Assembly (NCBI RefSeq): GCF_003854895.1
Contig: NZ_CP033966.1
Coordinates: forward strand, 5,518,001 to 5,582,000
Reading direction: 5' to 3'
Length of the DNA: 64,000 bases
Source: Pigmentiphaga sp. H8
GTDB lineage: Bacteria > Pseudomonadota > Gammaproteobacteria > Burkholderiales > Burkholderiaceae_B
The notes under the pieces were generated by a model. The model was not told the DNA's origin. It worked only from the letters and a program-made list of their open reading frames with translations, and did no database searches. The stretch's first letter is position 1, and the number at the start of each line of letters is the position of its first letter. Positions 1-7,840 of the stretch are shown in pieces. A program made the translations under genes and the position numbers.

Positions 1-519
1 TCGCCGCTGACGCCCACGCCGTTCGAGACGCGCCCCTTGCGCCCGCTGGACCAGCCCATCATGCCGACGCTGACCCGGACGCGGATCGTCGAACTGGGCA
101 GGGCCGAGGCCGAGCGCCTGGGCATCGCCGAACCGGCCGGCGCCGTGTTCTACGGCGCGTTGCAGGGCATCTATGGCGTGGGCTTCTACGAACCCGGCAA
201 CGACCACGGCGACGGCGGGCTCGGCAACAGCTGGCTGTATTTCGACGAAAAGAACGGCGCACTGCTGGGCAAGCACATTCCCGGCACCGGCAGCGCGGGC
301 GACGTCTTCATGCAGGCCCAGTTCCCGCTGCATTCCGGCCGCATCCTGGGCATTCCGGGCCGCATCTTCGTTTCCCTGCTGGGACTGTCGGTGGCCATCC
401 TGAGCGTGACGGGCGTCGTGATCTGGGCGAAGAAGCGCAAGGGCCGGATGGCCTCGGCCAGGGCGGCGCGGGCCCGCATGCAGCCCGCCGCGGCTACGAG
501 TTCGCCTGGCCTGTCTTGA
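1..519 (+). CDS. PepSY-associated transmembrane protein, C-terminal part
   Basis: The reading frame is open from base 1, so the gene starts before the window and only about 172 residues are present. The visible part is a soluble, glycine-rich stretch with an LYFDEKNGALLG segment, which is the usual PepSY pattern. One membrane helix follows (about residues 118-138, SLLGLSVAILSVTGVVIWA) and then a short basic cytosolic tail. This arrangement is typical of the last helix of PiuB/PepSY_TM inner-membrane proteins, which often accompany iron-siderophore uptake genes and may act as reductases. Its last 26 bp overlap the 3' end of the opposite-strand gene that follows. The iron link is family knowledge; no uptake gene is visible here. 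Confidence 0.75.
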   Translation, partial: SPLTPTPFETRPLRPLDQPIMPTLTRTRIVELGRAEAERLGIAEPAGAVFYGALQGIYGVGFYEPGNDHGDGGLGNSWLYFDEKNGALLGKHIPGTGSAGDVFMQAQFPLHSGRILGIPGRIFVSLLGLSVAILSVTGVVIWAKKRKGRMASARAARARMQPAAATSSPGLS

Positions 520-1066
520 CGGCCACGGTATAGGGCCGCCGGCGCCGCGGCCCGCCGCCGATGGCGGGAAAAACGATGGACAGGACCACGGCGTCCAGGG
601 TGACGTCCACGCCTATTACCAGCGTCGCGTCCAGCACCTCCAGCAATCGCAGCATGCGCGCCCGTTCCTTGGCGAACGTGGCGCGGACCCGCGTCGGCCC
701 CCAGGGCTGGAGTTCGTCCAGCGAGACCGGCACGGACGTGTGGCCGCCGGCGCCGTTGCCATGGCCGACGCGCAGTTGTACGCGGTCCAGGTCCAGCCGG
801 GCGCCGACCACGATGCGCCGGTTGATGCCCGGACGGCTGGCGACGCAGGCGATGGCCGAATCGATCAGCGCACAGACGTGTTCAACGGCGCCGGCCACCA
901 GCAGCGGGTGGCCCGGCACGTCGGCCTCGACATAGCGGACGTTGCCGTCCGGCGAAAGGTCGTAGTCCTCCACGGCTGACAGGATCAGGGAGCCCAGGTC
1001 GCACAGCGGTCCCGCCGCGCGGCGCTCGGACAGCTCGCCGGTAAGTTCGGTCATGGAAGTGCTCAC
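494..1066 (-). CDS. Hypothetical protein with a degenerate GHKL-ATPase-like pattern
   Basis: The protein has 190 residues and no signal peptide or membrane segment. I do not recognise it with confidence. Three pieces resemble a histidine-kinase ATPase fold: a helix VEHVCALIDSAIA where the N box would be, a loop VGHGNGAGGH resembling a G1 box, and a final helix-strand pair (RMLRLLEVLDATLVIG...LSIVFPA). The catalytic N-box asparagine and a clear DxGxG are missing, so it probably does not hydrolyse ATP. The first codon used is GTG at 1066. An in-frame ATG at 1054 is equally possible, and neither has a good ribosome site. The 3' end overlaps the PepSY gene by 26 bp, tail to tail. Confidence 0.55.
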   Translation of the reverse strand: MSTSMTELTGELSERRAAGPLCDLGSLILSAVEDYDLSPDGNVRYVEADVPGHPLLVAGAVEHVCALIDSAIACVASRPGINRRIVVGARLDLDRVQLRVGHGNGAGGHTSVPVSLDELQPWGPTRVRATFAKERARMLRLLEVLDATLVIGVDVTLDAVVLSIVFPAIGGGPRRRRPYTVAVKTGQANS

Positions 1067-1169
1067 TAAGACAAGCCTGGGGCGAGTCTACGGACGAGCC
1101 TTCCATCGCACTGCAAACAATGCGCAACGCATGGACCGGCGCGAGCCGCGCCGGCCTGGGCATCTGCCG

Positions 1170-2120
1170 CTAGTAGGCGCTAGCCTTGGCAAGCAGGTCC
1201 AGCGATTCCGCGTCCAGCGCCAGCGTGGCGGCGGCCTGCAGCGAATCGAGCTGAGCGGCCGAGGTGGCGCTGGCGATGGGCGCCGTTACCGCGGGCTGGT
1301 GCAGCAGCCAGGCCAGGGCCACGGCCGCCGGGGTCGAGCCGTGCCGCTGGGCCACCTGGTCCAGGGCGTCGAGGATGCGCAGGCCGCGCTCGTTCAGGTA
1401 CGTGCCCACCCGGCTGCCGCGCGCCTTGCCTTCGAGATCGGCAGCGGTGCGGTACTTGCCGCTCAGGAAGCCGCTGGCCAGCGCATAGTAGTTGATGACG
1501 GCCACCTGGTTGCGCAGCGCCACCGGCTCCAGTTCGGTCTCGAACGCCTGGCGCTCGATCAGGTTGTACTCGGGCTGCAGCGTGGCATAGGCGGCAAGGC
1601 CGTTGGCCCGGCTCACGTCCAGGGCCTCCTGGAAGCGGGCGGCGGTGTAGTTGGACGCGCCGATCGCGCGGACCTTGCCGGCCTTCACCAGCCGGTCGAA
1701 GGCCGCCAGGCTTTCCTCGAGCGGCGTCGAGGCATCGTCGTCATGGGCCTGGTACAGATCGATGTAGTCCGTCCGCAGGCGGCGCAGCGAACCTTCCACC
1801 GCCTTTTCTATGTACGCGGCCGACAGTCCCCCCGGGTTGCCCAGCGCGGGCTTGCCCACCTTGGTGGCCAGGATCACGCGGTCGCGCTTGCCGGTGCGCT
1901 TGAACCAGTTGCCGATGATGGTTTCCGATTCGCCGCCCTGGTTGCCCGGCACCCAGCGCGAATAGGCGTCGGCGGTATCGATGAAGTTCATGCCCCGGTC
2001 GGCCAGCGCATCCAGGATGCCGAACGACGCGGCCTCGTCCAGGGTCCAGCCGAACACGTTGCCGCCGAAAGTGATGGGGAATACCTGCAGGCCGGTGGTG
2101 CCGAGCGGTCGATAGGTCAT
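1170..2120 (-). CDS. Aldo/keto reductase
   Basis: A 316-residue NAD(P)H-dependent oxidoreductase of the aldo/keto reductase superfamily (TIM barrel, cytosolic), related to YajO/Tas-type enzymes. The catalytic tetrad is visible: Asp48 and Tyr53 in FIDTADAYSRW, Lys87 in ATKVGK, and His126 in DLYQAHDDD. The C-terminal barrel carries the cofactor-binding segment around AVALAWLLHQPAVTAPIAS. The ATG is preceded by GAGG at a suitable distance. The gene stands alone, with a 103-bp gap to the divergent-side neighbour. The substrate is unknown; such enzymes usually reduce aldehydes or ketones of broad structure. Confidence 0.9.
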   Translation of the reverse strand: MTYRPLGTTGLQVFPITFGGNVFGWTLDEAASFGILDALADRGMNFIDTADAYSRWVPGNQGGESETIIGNWFKRTGKRDRVILATKVGKPALGNPGGLSAAYIEKAVEGSLRRLRTDYIDLYQAHDDDASTPLEESLAAFDRLVKAGKVRAIGASNYTAARFQEALDVSRANGLAAYATLQPEYNLIERQAFETELEPVALRNQVAVINYYALASGFLSGKYRTAADLEGKARGSRVGTYLNERGLRILDALDQVAQRHGSTPAAVALAWLLHQPAVTAPIASATSAAQLDSLQAAATLALDAESLDLLAKASAY

Positions 2121-2208
2121 GGCTGCCTCGTACGGAAGGAAACGGAATCGAAAATAGTAGGAGATTCCTGCCGCCCGTCCAAATGGCCGCCATGCATGAG
2201 CGATGTAC

Positions 2209-2712
2209 TCAGGTCGCGCCGCCCGCGTGCGTGGTGCGTTCCTTGATCAGTTGGTGCCGCCTTTCCATTTCCTGCCGCAGCTCGCGCCGCAGCAGCGCCG
2301 CCTCGCAGCGCTGGCGTTCTTCCTCGTCCTGCGGCACGAGCGGGGGCACCGGTACCGGCACGCCGTCGTCGCCCACCGCGACCATCGTGAAATAGCAGCT
2401 GTTGGCATGGCGCACGGTCTTGCTGCGGATGTCCTCGGTCACGACCTTGATGCCGATCTCCATGGACGTGCGCCCGGTGTAGTTGACCGCGGCGTAGAAG
2501 GTGACCAGTTCGCCCACGTGGATGGGCTGGCGGAACACGACCTGGTCGACCGACAGCGTGACCACGTAGCGCCCCGCGTAGCGGCTGGCACAGGCGTAGG
2601 CGACCTGGTCGAGATACTTGAGGATGGTGCCGCCATGGACGTTGCCCGAGAAGTTCGCCATGTCGGGCGTCATCAGGATCGTCATGGAAAGCTTGTGCTG
2701 GGAATCGTTCAT
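2209..2712 (-). CDS. Acyl-CoA thioesterase, hotdog fold
   Basis: A 167-residue cytosolic thioesterase of the YciA/BFIT hotdog family, which hydrolyses acyl-CoA to free acid and CoA. The segment MANFSGNVHGGTILKYLDQVAY holds the family motif GNVHGG (residues 23-28) and the downstream Asp that activates water. A second conserved stretch is DQVVFRQPIHVGELVTF. The last 45 residues are charged and helical (EEERQRCEAALLRRELRQEMERR), an extension that may aid oligomer formation. An AAGG sits ahead of the ATG. It faces away from the dehydrogenase gene at 2826. Confidence 0.9.
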   Translation of the reverse strand: MNDSQHKLSMTILMTPDMANFSGNVHGGTILKYLDQVAYACASRYAGRYVVTLSVDQVVFRQPIHVGELVTFYAAVNYTGRTSMEIGIKVVTEDIRSKTVRHANSCYFTMVAVGDDGVPVPVPPLVPQDEEERQRCEAALLRRELRQEMERRHQLIKERTTHAGGAT

Positions 2713-2825
2713 GGCGAACCTTCTGCGCGAATAGGGAGCAGCGCCATTGTAGCCAGCGCGTACGCGGCCCGCGCGGCGGCGTTAACATGGACGCCCGCCA
2801 TCATCCGCCTCCGGGAGACGCCATC

Positions 2826-3662
2826 ATGCCCCGTCCCGCCATCGCCCTCCTGCATCCCGGCGCCATGGGCGCGGCCCTTGGCGCCTGCCTGGTCTCCACC
2901 GGCCACCGCGTGCTCTGGAGTTCCGCCGGGCGCAGCGCCGCCACGGCCGAACGGGCGCGCAAGGCCGGCCTGGAAGACGCCGGCCCCCTGGCCGACACGC
3001 TGCGGGCCGCCGACATCGCCATCTCGGTCTGCCCGCCGGACAACGCGCTCGATCTGGCCCGCGACGTCGCGCACCACGGATACGGCGGCGTGTTCGTCGA
3101 TGCCAACGCGGTCTCGCCGGCCACCCTCGGGCAGATCGAGGAAGCCGTGCGCGCCGGCGGCGCGCGCTTCGTCGACGGCGGCATCATCGGCCAGCCGCCG
3201 CGCGCGGCGGGCAGCACCCGCCTCTACCTGGCCGGCGACGGCGCTTCGGACATCGCCGCGCTGTTCGCAGGCAGCGCGCTCGAGGCCATCGCGCTGGACT
3301 CCCCGGCCGGCAGCGCCTCGGCGCTGAAGATCTGCTATGCCGCCTGGAGCAAGGGCGCCACCGCCCTGCTGGCCGGCATACGCGCGCTGGCCCGCCACGA
3401 AGGCGTGGAGCCGGCCCTGCTGGCCGAATGGCAGCGGTCCAGCCCGCAGACGCCGGCGCGGTCCGAAGAGGTCGCGCAGAAGGCCGAAAAAGCCTGGCGC
3501 TGGGTGGGCGAGATGGAAGAGATCGCCTCCACCTTCCATGCCGCCGGACTGCCTTCGGGTTTTCACCTCGCGGCGGCGGACATCTTCCGGCGGCTGGACG
3601 TCTACAAGGATGCCCCCCGGCCGCCCGCCATGGACGAGGCGCTGGACCGGCTGCGGCGCTGA
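2826..3662 (+). CDS. NAD(P)-binding 3-hydroxyacid-dehydrogenase-like protein (DUF1932)
   Basis: The start was placed at ATG 2826 because GGGAG lies 8 nt upstream (2813-2817), giving 278 residues. An N-terminal Rossmann fold begins AIALLHPGAMGAALGACL, the beta-hydroxyacid dehydrogenase dinucleotide motif. The C-terminal half (about residues 190-278, with KICYAAWSKGATALLAGIRALA) matches the DUF1932 helical domain that replaces the standard NAD-binding_11 domain. Family members are putative 6-phosphogluconate or hydroxyisobutyrate dehydrogenase-like enzymes, so the substrate cannot be named. It ends 10 bp from the convergent response regulator. Confidence 0.85.
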   Translation: MPRPAIALLHPGAMGAALGACLVSTGHRVLWSSAGRSAATAERARKAGLEDAGPLADTLRAADIAISVCPPDNALDLARDVAHHGYGGVFVDANAVSPATLGQIEEAVRAGGARFVDGGIIGQPPRAAGSTRLYLAGDGASDIAALFAGSALEAIALDSPAGSASALKICYAAWSKGATALLAGIRALARHEGVEPALLAEWQRSSPQTPARSEEVAQKAEKAWRWVGEMEEIASTFHAAGLPSGFHLAAADIFRRLDVYKDAPRPPAMDEALDRLRR

Positions 3663-3672
3663 TCCGCCGCCG

Positions 3673-4299
3673 TCAGACCAGGCCGAAGGACTTGGCGCGC
3701 AGCGCCGCCTCGGCGCGCGAGGCGATGTTGAGCTTCTCGTAGATGTGCTTGACGTGGTCGCCCACGGTATGGCGCGAGATGCCCAGCGCGGTGGCGATCT
3801 CGCCCAGCCGCAGGCCGCGCGCCAGCAGCACCAGCACTTCGTTCTCCCTGGCCGACAGCGGGCTGATGACCGTGGCCGGCCGCAGGCGGAAATGATCCAG
3901 CAGCCGGCGCGCGATGGCGGGGGACAGCGGCGGCTGGCCCTGGGCGATGCCGGTCAGCATGGCCGCGAGCTGGGCCGGCGGATGCTCCTTCAGCACATAG
4001 CCCTGCGCGCCGGCCTGCAAGGCCGCGAACAGCTTGCTGTCCTCGCCCGTGATGCTGGACACCACCACGGTGCAGCGCGGATGGCGCAGCGTCAGGGTGG
4101 CGATCAGCTCGGTGCCGTCGCCATCGGGCAGGCCCAGGTCCACCAGGGCCAGGTCCGGCACCCGCTCGGCGATGGCCGCGCCCGCCTGCGCCAGGTCCTG
4201 GCCGCAGCGCACGTGCGCCTCCGGAAAGGCCAGCATCACGGCCTCGTTCAGCATGGCCGCCGCTTCCGGCAGGTCCTCGACGATCAGGATGTCGTTCAT
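3673..4299 (-). CDS. NarL/FixJ-type response regulator
   Basis: A 208-residue regulator with a receiver domain (residues 1-120) and a LuxR-type helix-turn-helix (about 143-205). The receiver has the acidic pair Glu8/Asp9, the phosphoacceptor Asp54 in LALVDLGLPDGDG, and the lysine in GYVLKEHPP. The DNA-binding domain carries LSARENEVLVLLARGLRLGEIATAL and ISRHTVGDHVKHIYEKL. The start codon overlaps the stop of the upstream kinase (ATGA, 4296-4299), so the two are translationally coupled and should form one two-component system. Targets are unknown. The same reading frame stays open far upstream, but that is only high-GC read-through. Confidence 0.93.
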   Translation of the reverse strand: MNDILIVEDLPEAAAMLNEAVMLAFPEAHVRCGQDLAQAGAAIAERVPDLALVDLGLPDGDGTELIATLTLRHPRCTVVVSSITGEDSKLFAALQAGAQGYVLKEHPPAQLAAMLTGIAQGQPPLSPAIARRLLDHFRLRPATVISPLSARENEVLVLLARGLRLGEIATALGISRHTVGDHVKHIYEKLNIASRAEAALRAKSFGLV

Positions 4300-6554
4300 G
4301 CCCGCACCTCCGCCGGCGCCGCCGGCTCCACGGACGCTCCGGCCACGGGCCCGGCCCCCAGCGGCAGGAAGATCCTCAGGATGCAGCCGTCCTCGCCGCG
4401 TTCCAGCCCGACGACGCCCTGGTACTCGGCCAGGCGCCGCCGCATGCCGGCCAGGCCCAGGCCTATGCTGGCCGGCCCCAGGACGGACGCGCCATGGCCC
4501 GCGCCGCGCATGCCGTCGTCCACCATGACGATGTCCAGCCGGCCGTTGCCCGCCCGCACCTCCACTTCGATACGGGTCGGGCCGCCGTGCTTGAGCGCGT
4601 TCGACAGGCCCTCGCGCAGGGCGCGTTCCAGGGTGGCCTTCATCCGGGCCGGCAGGGCCGACTGCATGTCGGGCAGCGGCATGGCCGGCACGAACTCGTT
4701 CCAGACGAAGTCCACGCCCGCCGCGTCGCAGCGGGTCGCCATCTCCGCGCGCCAGTCGGCCAGGGCATCGGCCAGCGGCAGGCTGTGGCCCTCCAGGGCC
4801 GACAGCGTGGTGCGCAGGTCGCTCATCGCCGCGCGCGCGACATCGGCCGCCACGCCGTCGCCCGCGCGCGACGCCTGGTGGATCAGCATCAGCAGCCGCG
4901 CGCCGATGTCGTCGTGCATGTCCTGCGCGATGCGATGGCGTTCTTCGCGCACGCCCCGCTCGTAGGAATCGCGCCCCTCGCCCGCCTTCTGCACCAGGCT
5001 GGACAGCGATGCCGCCAGCTCGGCGTCGTGCGGCGCGAACAGCCGGCGGCCGCGATCGGCCAGTCGCAGCACCCGCGCCTCCAGGCCGCCGCAGGACGGC
5101 ACCCACAGCGCCTGCCCCGACTCCAGCAAGGTGGCCGAACGGGGATCCTCGGCCTCGGCATGGGAAAGGCGGCGGATGTCCAGCGGATCGAACAACTGCC
5201 CCAGCAGCGCGTCCCACCTGCGCTCCTGTTCCCCGCGCGAGGGCGAGAACGCGATGCGGATCAGGTCGGGGAAGGCGGAGTCGACGCGCGCCCCCCGGGC
5301 ACCGGTCAGCCGGCGCCACAGCCACTGGCGGAACGGGAAATACAGCCAGCCGCACAGCAGCAGCGACACGCCCATCGAGAACATCGGGTTCCAGCGCAGC
5401 CAGACGATCAGGGCCGCGTCCATCAGCACCACCGCCAGCGCTCCGGCCAGCCACAGCAGGATCCGGTAGGCCCAGCGGTCCAGGTCGAACAGCCGGTACC
5501 GGCGCAGGCCGAACGCAAGCCCGACGTAGATGATCAGGAAGTAGCCGAAGGCGTAGCCCTGGGAGATGGGCGGAAAGAAGCCCAGCACCTTGGACCCGGT
5601 CGTGGAAAAGACGAACAGGCCGCTGCCCACCAGCATGGACAGGGCCAGCCAGCGCAACGCGGCCCGGTCCAGCGGACGGCCGCGGCTCATTCTCCACTGC
5701 ACGCCGGCCAGCGCGATCGCGCCCAGCATCTCGGACATGATGCCCATGCGGGTCCAGTTCTGGCTGGGCAGCCACTGCATCGTGTCGGCCAGCCACCAGC
5801 CCCCATACACCACGGGCAGCGCCCACAGCGCGCCCACCGGCACCAGCCGCCTCGGATAACACAGGAACACCGCCAGCAGCGCGCATCCGAACATGAAGGC
5901 GCCCGCATGATTGGCGGCGGACAGCGCGTGGAACATTTCCCCGCCCAGCGCCAGCTCGCGGCTGCTGTAGATCGCCGCCGGCACCGCGAACGCGGGGAAG
6001 GCCAGGCCGGTCAGCGCGAACATGCCCGCACCCAGGTCCGTCGGCCGCAAGGCCCATACCCAGCATGCGATCAGGCACCCGGCGAAACTGACGGCGAGCT
6101 GGAACCAGAACGTCGCCGGCAGCAATCCCAAGGGGCGGGCCGCGGGCGTCCACACCTGCGTCGCGCGCGAGCCGTCGGCCTTCGTCCATTCGGCCTGCAC
6201 GGGTCCGTCCAGCAGCGCGCGGAACTTTCCCTGCCTGTCGAAGAACCGGTTCATGCGCGCGTACTCGTCGAAGAAATCGGGCTCTTCGATCAGGTCGTCG
6301 GATTCCACGTCCAGGCCGGCGCGTTCTCCCGGACGCGAGAGAGCCAGGCGCGACGCGCCCTCCTCCATGCCCTGGGCGGGACCGCCGGGCAGCCCGCGCG
6401 CGCGCACGTTGCCGGCTTCGCCCACGGTGAATGCGATGCCCAGCCAGGGCGTCTGCAACGCCCCCCAGGTGGCCGCCGTGGCGGCGGCCGCGCACAGCGC
6501 CAGCACCGCCAGCAGGATGCGGGCAGGCACGGCCAGGAACGAATGGATGGACAT
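4296..6554 (-). CDS. Membrane sensor histidine kinase (HisKA_3) with periplasmic PDZ-like domain
   Basis: A 752-residue NarX/UhpB-class kinase started at ATG 6554. An N-terminal helix (about 8-28) precedes a periplasmic region of about 110 residues beginning GIAFTVGEAGNVRARGLPGGPAQ, which looks like a PDZ fold. Then come eight to ten membrane helices (about 145-430). The cytosolic part carries the HisKA_3 box EERHRIAQDMHDDIGARL with phosphoacceptor His547. An ATPase domain follows, with N box LREGLSNALKHGG and G boxes VMVDDGMRG and GLGLAGMRRRL. It is coupled to the downstream response regulator by an ATGA overlap. The signal is unknown; PDZ-containing sensors often bind peptides or unfolded protein termini. 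Confidence 0.9.
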   Translation of the reverse strand: MSIHSFLAVPARILLAVLALCAAAATAATWGALQTPWLGIAFTVGEAGNVRARGLPGGPAQGMEEGASRLALSRPGERAGLDVESDDLIEEPDFFDEYARMNRFFDRQGKFRALLDGPVQAEWTKADGSRATQVWTPAARPLGLLPATFWFQLAVSFAGCLIACWVWALRPTDLGAGMFALTGLAFPAFAVPAAIYSSRELALGGEMFHALSAANHAGAFMFGCALLAVFLCYPRRLVPVGALWALPVVYGGWWLADTMQWLPSQNWTRMGIMSEMLGAIALAGVQWRMSRGRPLDRAALRWLALSMLVGSGLFVFSTTGSKVLGFFPPISQGYAFGYFLIIYVGLAFGLRRYRLFDLDRWAYRILLWLAGALAVVLMDAALIVWLRWNPMFSMGVSLLLCGWLYFPFRQWLWRRLTGARGARVDSAFPDLIRIAFSPSRGEQERRWDALLGQLFDPLDIRRLSHAEAEDPRSATLLESGQALWVPSCGGLEARVLRLADRGRRLFAPHDAELAASLSSLVQKAGEGRDSYERGVREERHRIAQDMHDDIGARLLMLIHQASRAGDGVAADVARAAMSDLRTTLSALEGHSLPLADALADWRAEMATRCDAAGVDFVWNEFVPAMPLPDMQSALPARMKATLERALREGLSNALKHGGPTRIEVEVRAGNGRLDIVMVDDGMRGAGHGASVLGPASIGLGLAGMRRRLAEYQGVVGLERGEDGCILRIFLPLGAGPVAGASVEPAAPAEVRA

Positions 6555-6760
6555 GTCGGGATTCCAGCGGCGATCGGGACGCGAACGGGAGCGGCACGCT
6601 GATGATGAAGAAAGACCCCGGCCAGTACAAGCCATTCGTCGCCTGCCGGCAACCCCGTGTTCGCGGGATTGTCCGCCGCGCCCCACATGGGAAGAATCGC
6701 CGGACACCACCCGGCCGGCCGCGAACGCGGCGGGTCCCAACCACGCCACGAGGGTATTCC

Positions 6761-7840
6761 ATGATGAAGCTACCGTTCTTCCCGCCACGCGCCGCGCGCC
6801 TTGCCGCGTGCGCCTGCCTCGCACTTGCCCTGGGCGCCTGCGGCGGCGACGGCGGCTCTTCCTCCGGCGGCGCGAGTCCCCCGACACCGAAGACGGACAC
6901 GCTGTCGGGCACGGCGGCCACCGGCGCCGCCGTGGCCAACGCCACCGTCACCGTCGTGAACGCGGCGGGCGCCACCGCCACCGGCAAGAGCGGCGCCGAC
7001 GGCCGCTACAGCGTCACCATCGAATCGGCGCCGCCCTACCTGCTCAAGGTCTCGACCGGATCGGGCACGCTGCTGTACTCGTTCGCGGCAGCGGCGGGCA
7101 CCGCCAACATCACCCCGCTGACCACGCTGGCGCTGCATGACGCCGGCGGCAGGAAGCCGCTGGCCGCGCTGTTCGAGGGCTGGAAGACCACTCGCCTGGC
7201 AGGCGACGCGATCACGGCCGCCGCCAAGCGTGTGAACGCCAACTTCGCCGCGCTTTATACGGCCAAGGGCGTGGATCCCAAGACCTTCGACTTCTTCAGC
7301 CGCGGCTTCGCCGCCGACGGCAAGGGCTTCGACGCGGTGCTGGACGGCATATCGATTTCGCTCAGTTGCTCCACCACGTCCTGCTCGGAAACGATCAAGG
7401 TCGGCGAAAGCGTCATCACCTATGATTTCTCGATCAGCGTGGCCGGCATCTCGTTCAGCGGCGGCGGCACGAGCAGCACCATCCCGGCCGGCTCGAAGTG
7501 GGAACTGAACGTGCGGGGCTCGGCCAACGGCGTGCCTTTCGAGCAGACCATCGGCAACATCGAATTCGGCGCCGTGCCGGCCTCCGCCGACGGCGCCCGG
7601 CAGGTGGTGCAGCAGTACGGCGACATCTCGGGCGGCGTGTCCGGCCCCGGCGTCAGCCTGAGCTACAGCTACAGCGACCTGTCCACCAGCTACGAGGGCT
7701 GCGGCGGCTGCGGCGTCGGCAGCACCATCGTGCTCAAGAGCAAGGGCTCGGTGTCGGTCTCGGGCACCGCCAACGGCATCACGATCCCGCCCACCACGAC
7801 CCGGTTCGACTACACCTATACCTACAAGCGCACCAGTTGA
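6761..7840 (+). CDS. Putative lipoprotein with carboxypeptidase-regulatory-like N-domain
   Basis: A 359-residue exported lipoprotein. The signal sequence ends in the lipobox LALGAC and is followed by a Gly/Ser-rich linker GGDGGSSSGG. Residues about 45-110 (TGAAVANATVTVVNAAGATATGK...GRYSVTI) look like a beta-sandwich of the carboxypeptidase-regulatory/Big type. The rest is beta-rich and ends with a CGGCGVGS loop. Functions of this class are not established. The ATG at 6761 follows AGGG; ATG 6764 is also possible. The 206-bp stretch between this gene and the divergent kinase holds no element I can support. The 3' end overlaps the opposite-strand monooxygenase by 19 bp. Confidence 0.7.
   Translation: MMKLPFFPPRAARLAACACLALALGACGGDGGSSSGGASPPTPKTDTLSGTAATGAAVANATVTVVNAAGATATGKSGADGRYSVTIESAPPYLLKVSTGSGTLLYSFAAAAGTANITPLTTLALHDAGGRKPLAALFEGWKTTRLAGDAITAAAKRVNANFAALYTAKGVDPKTFDFFSRGFAADGKGFDAVLDGISISLSCSTTSCSETIKVGESVITYDFSISVAGISFSGGGTSSTIPAGSKWELNVRGSANGVPFEQTIGNIEFGAVPASADGARQVVQQYGDISGGVSGPGVSLSYSYSDLSTSYEGCGGCGVGSTIVLKSKGSVSVSGTANGITIPPTTTRFDYTYTYKRTS

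Noticed and set aside
4494..6602. A 702-residue plus-strand open frame
   Set aside because: It is antisense to the histidine kinase gene, has no recognisable domain and has shadow composition.
3673..6987. A single 1104-residue frame covering the response regulator and the opposite frame of the kinase
   Set aside because: Only the last 208 residues look like protein. The upstream part is Arg/Gly/Ala-rich read-through, and the true kinase frame with all motifs ends in an ATGA overlap at 4296-4299.
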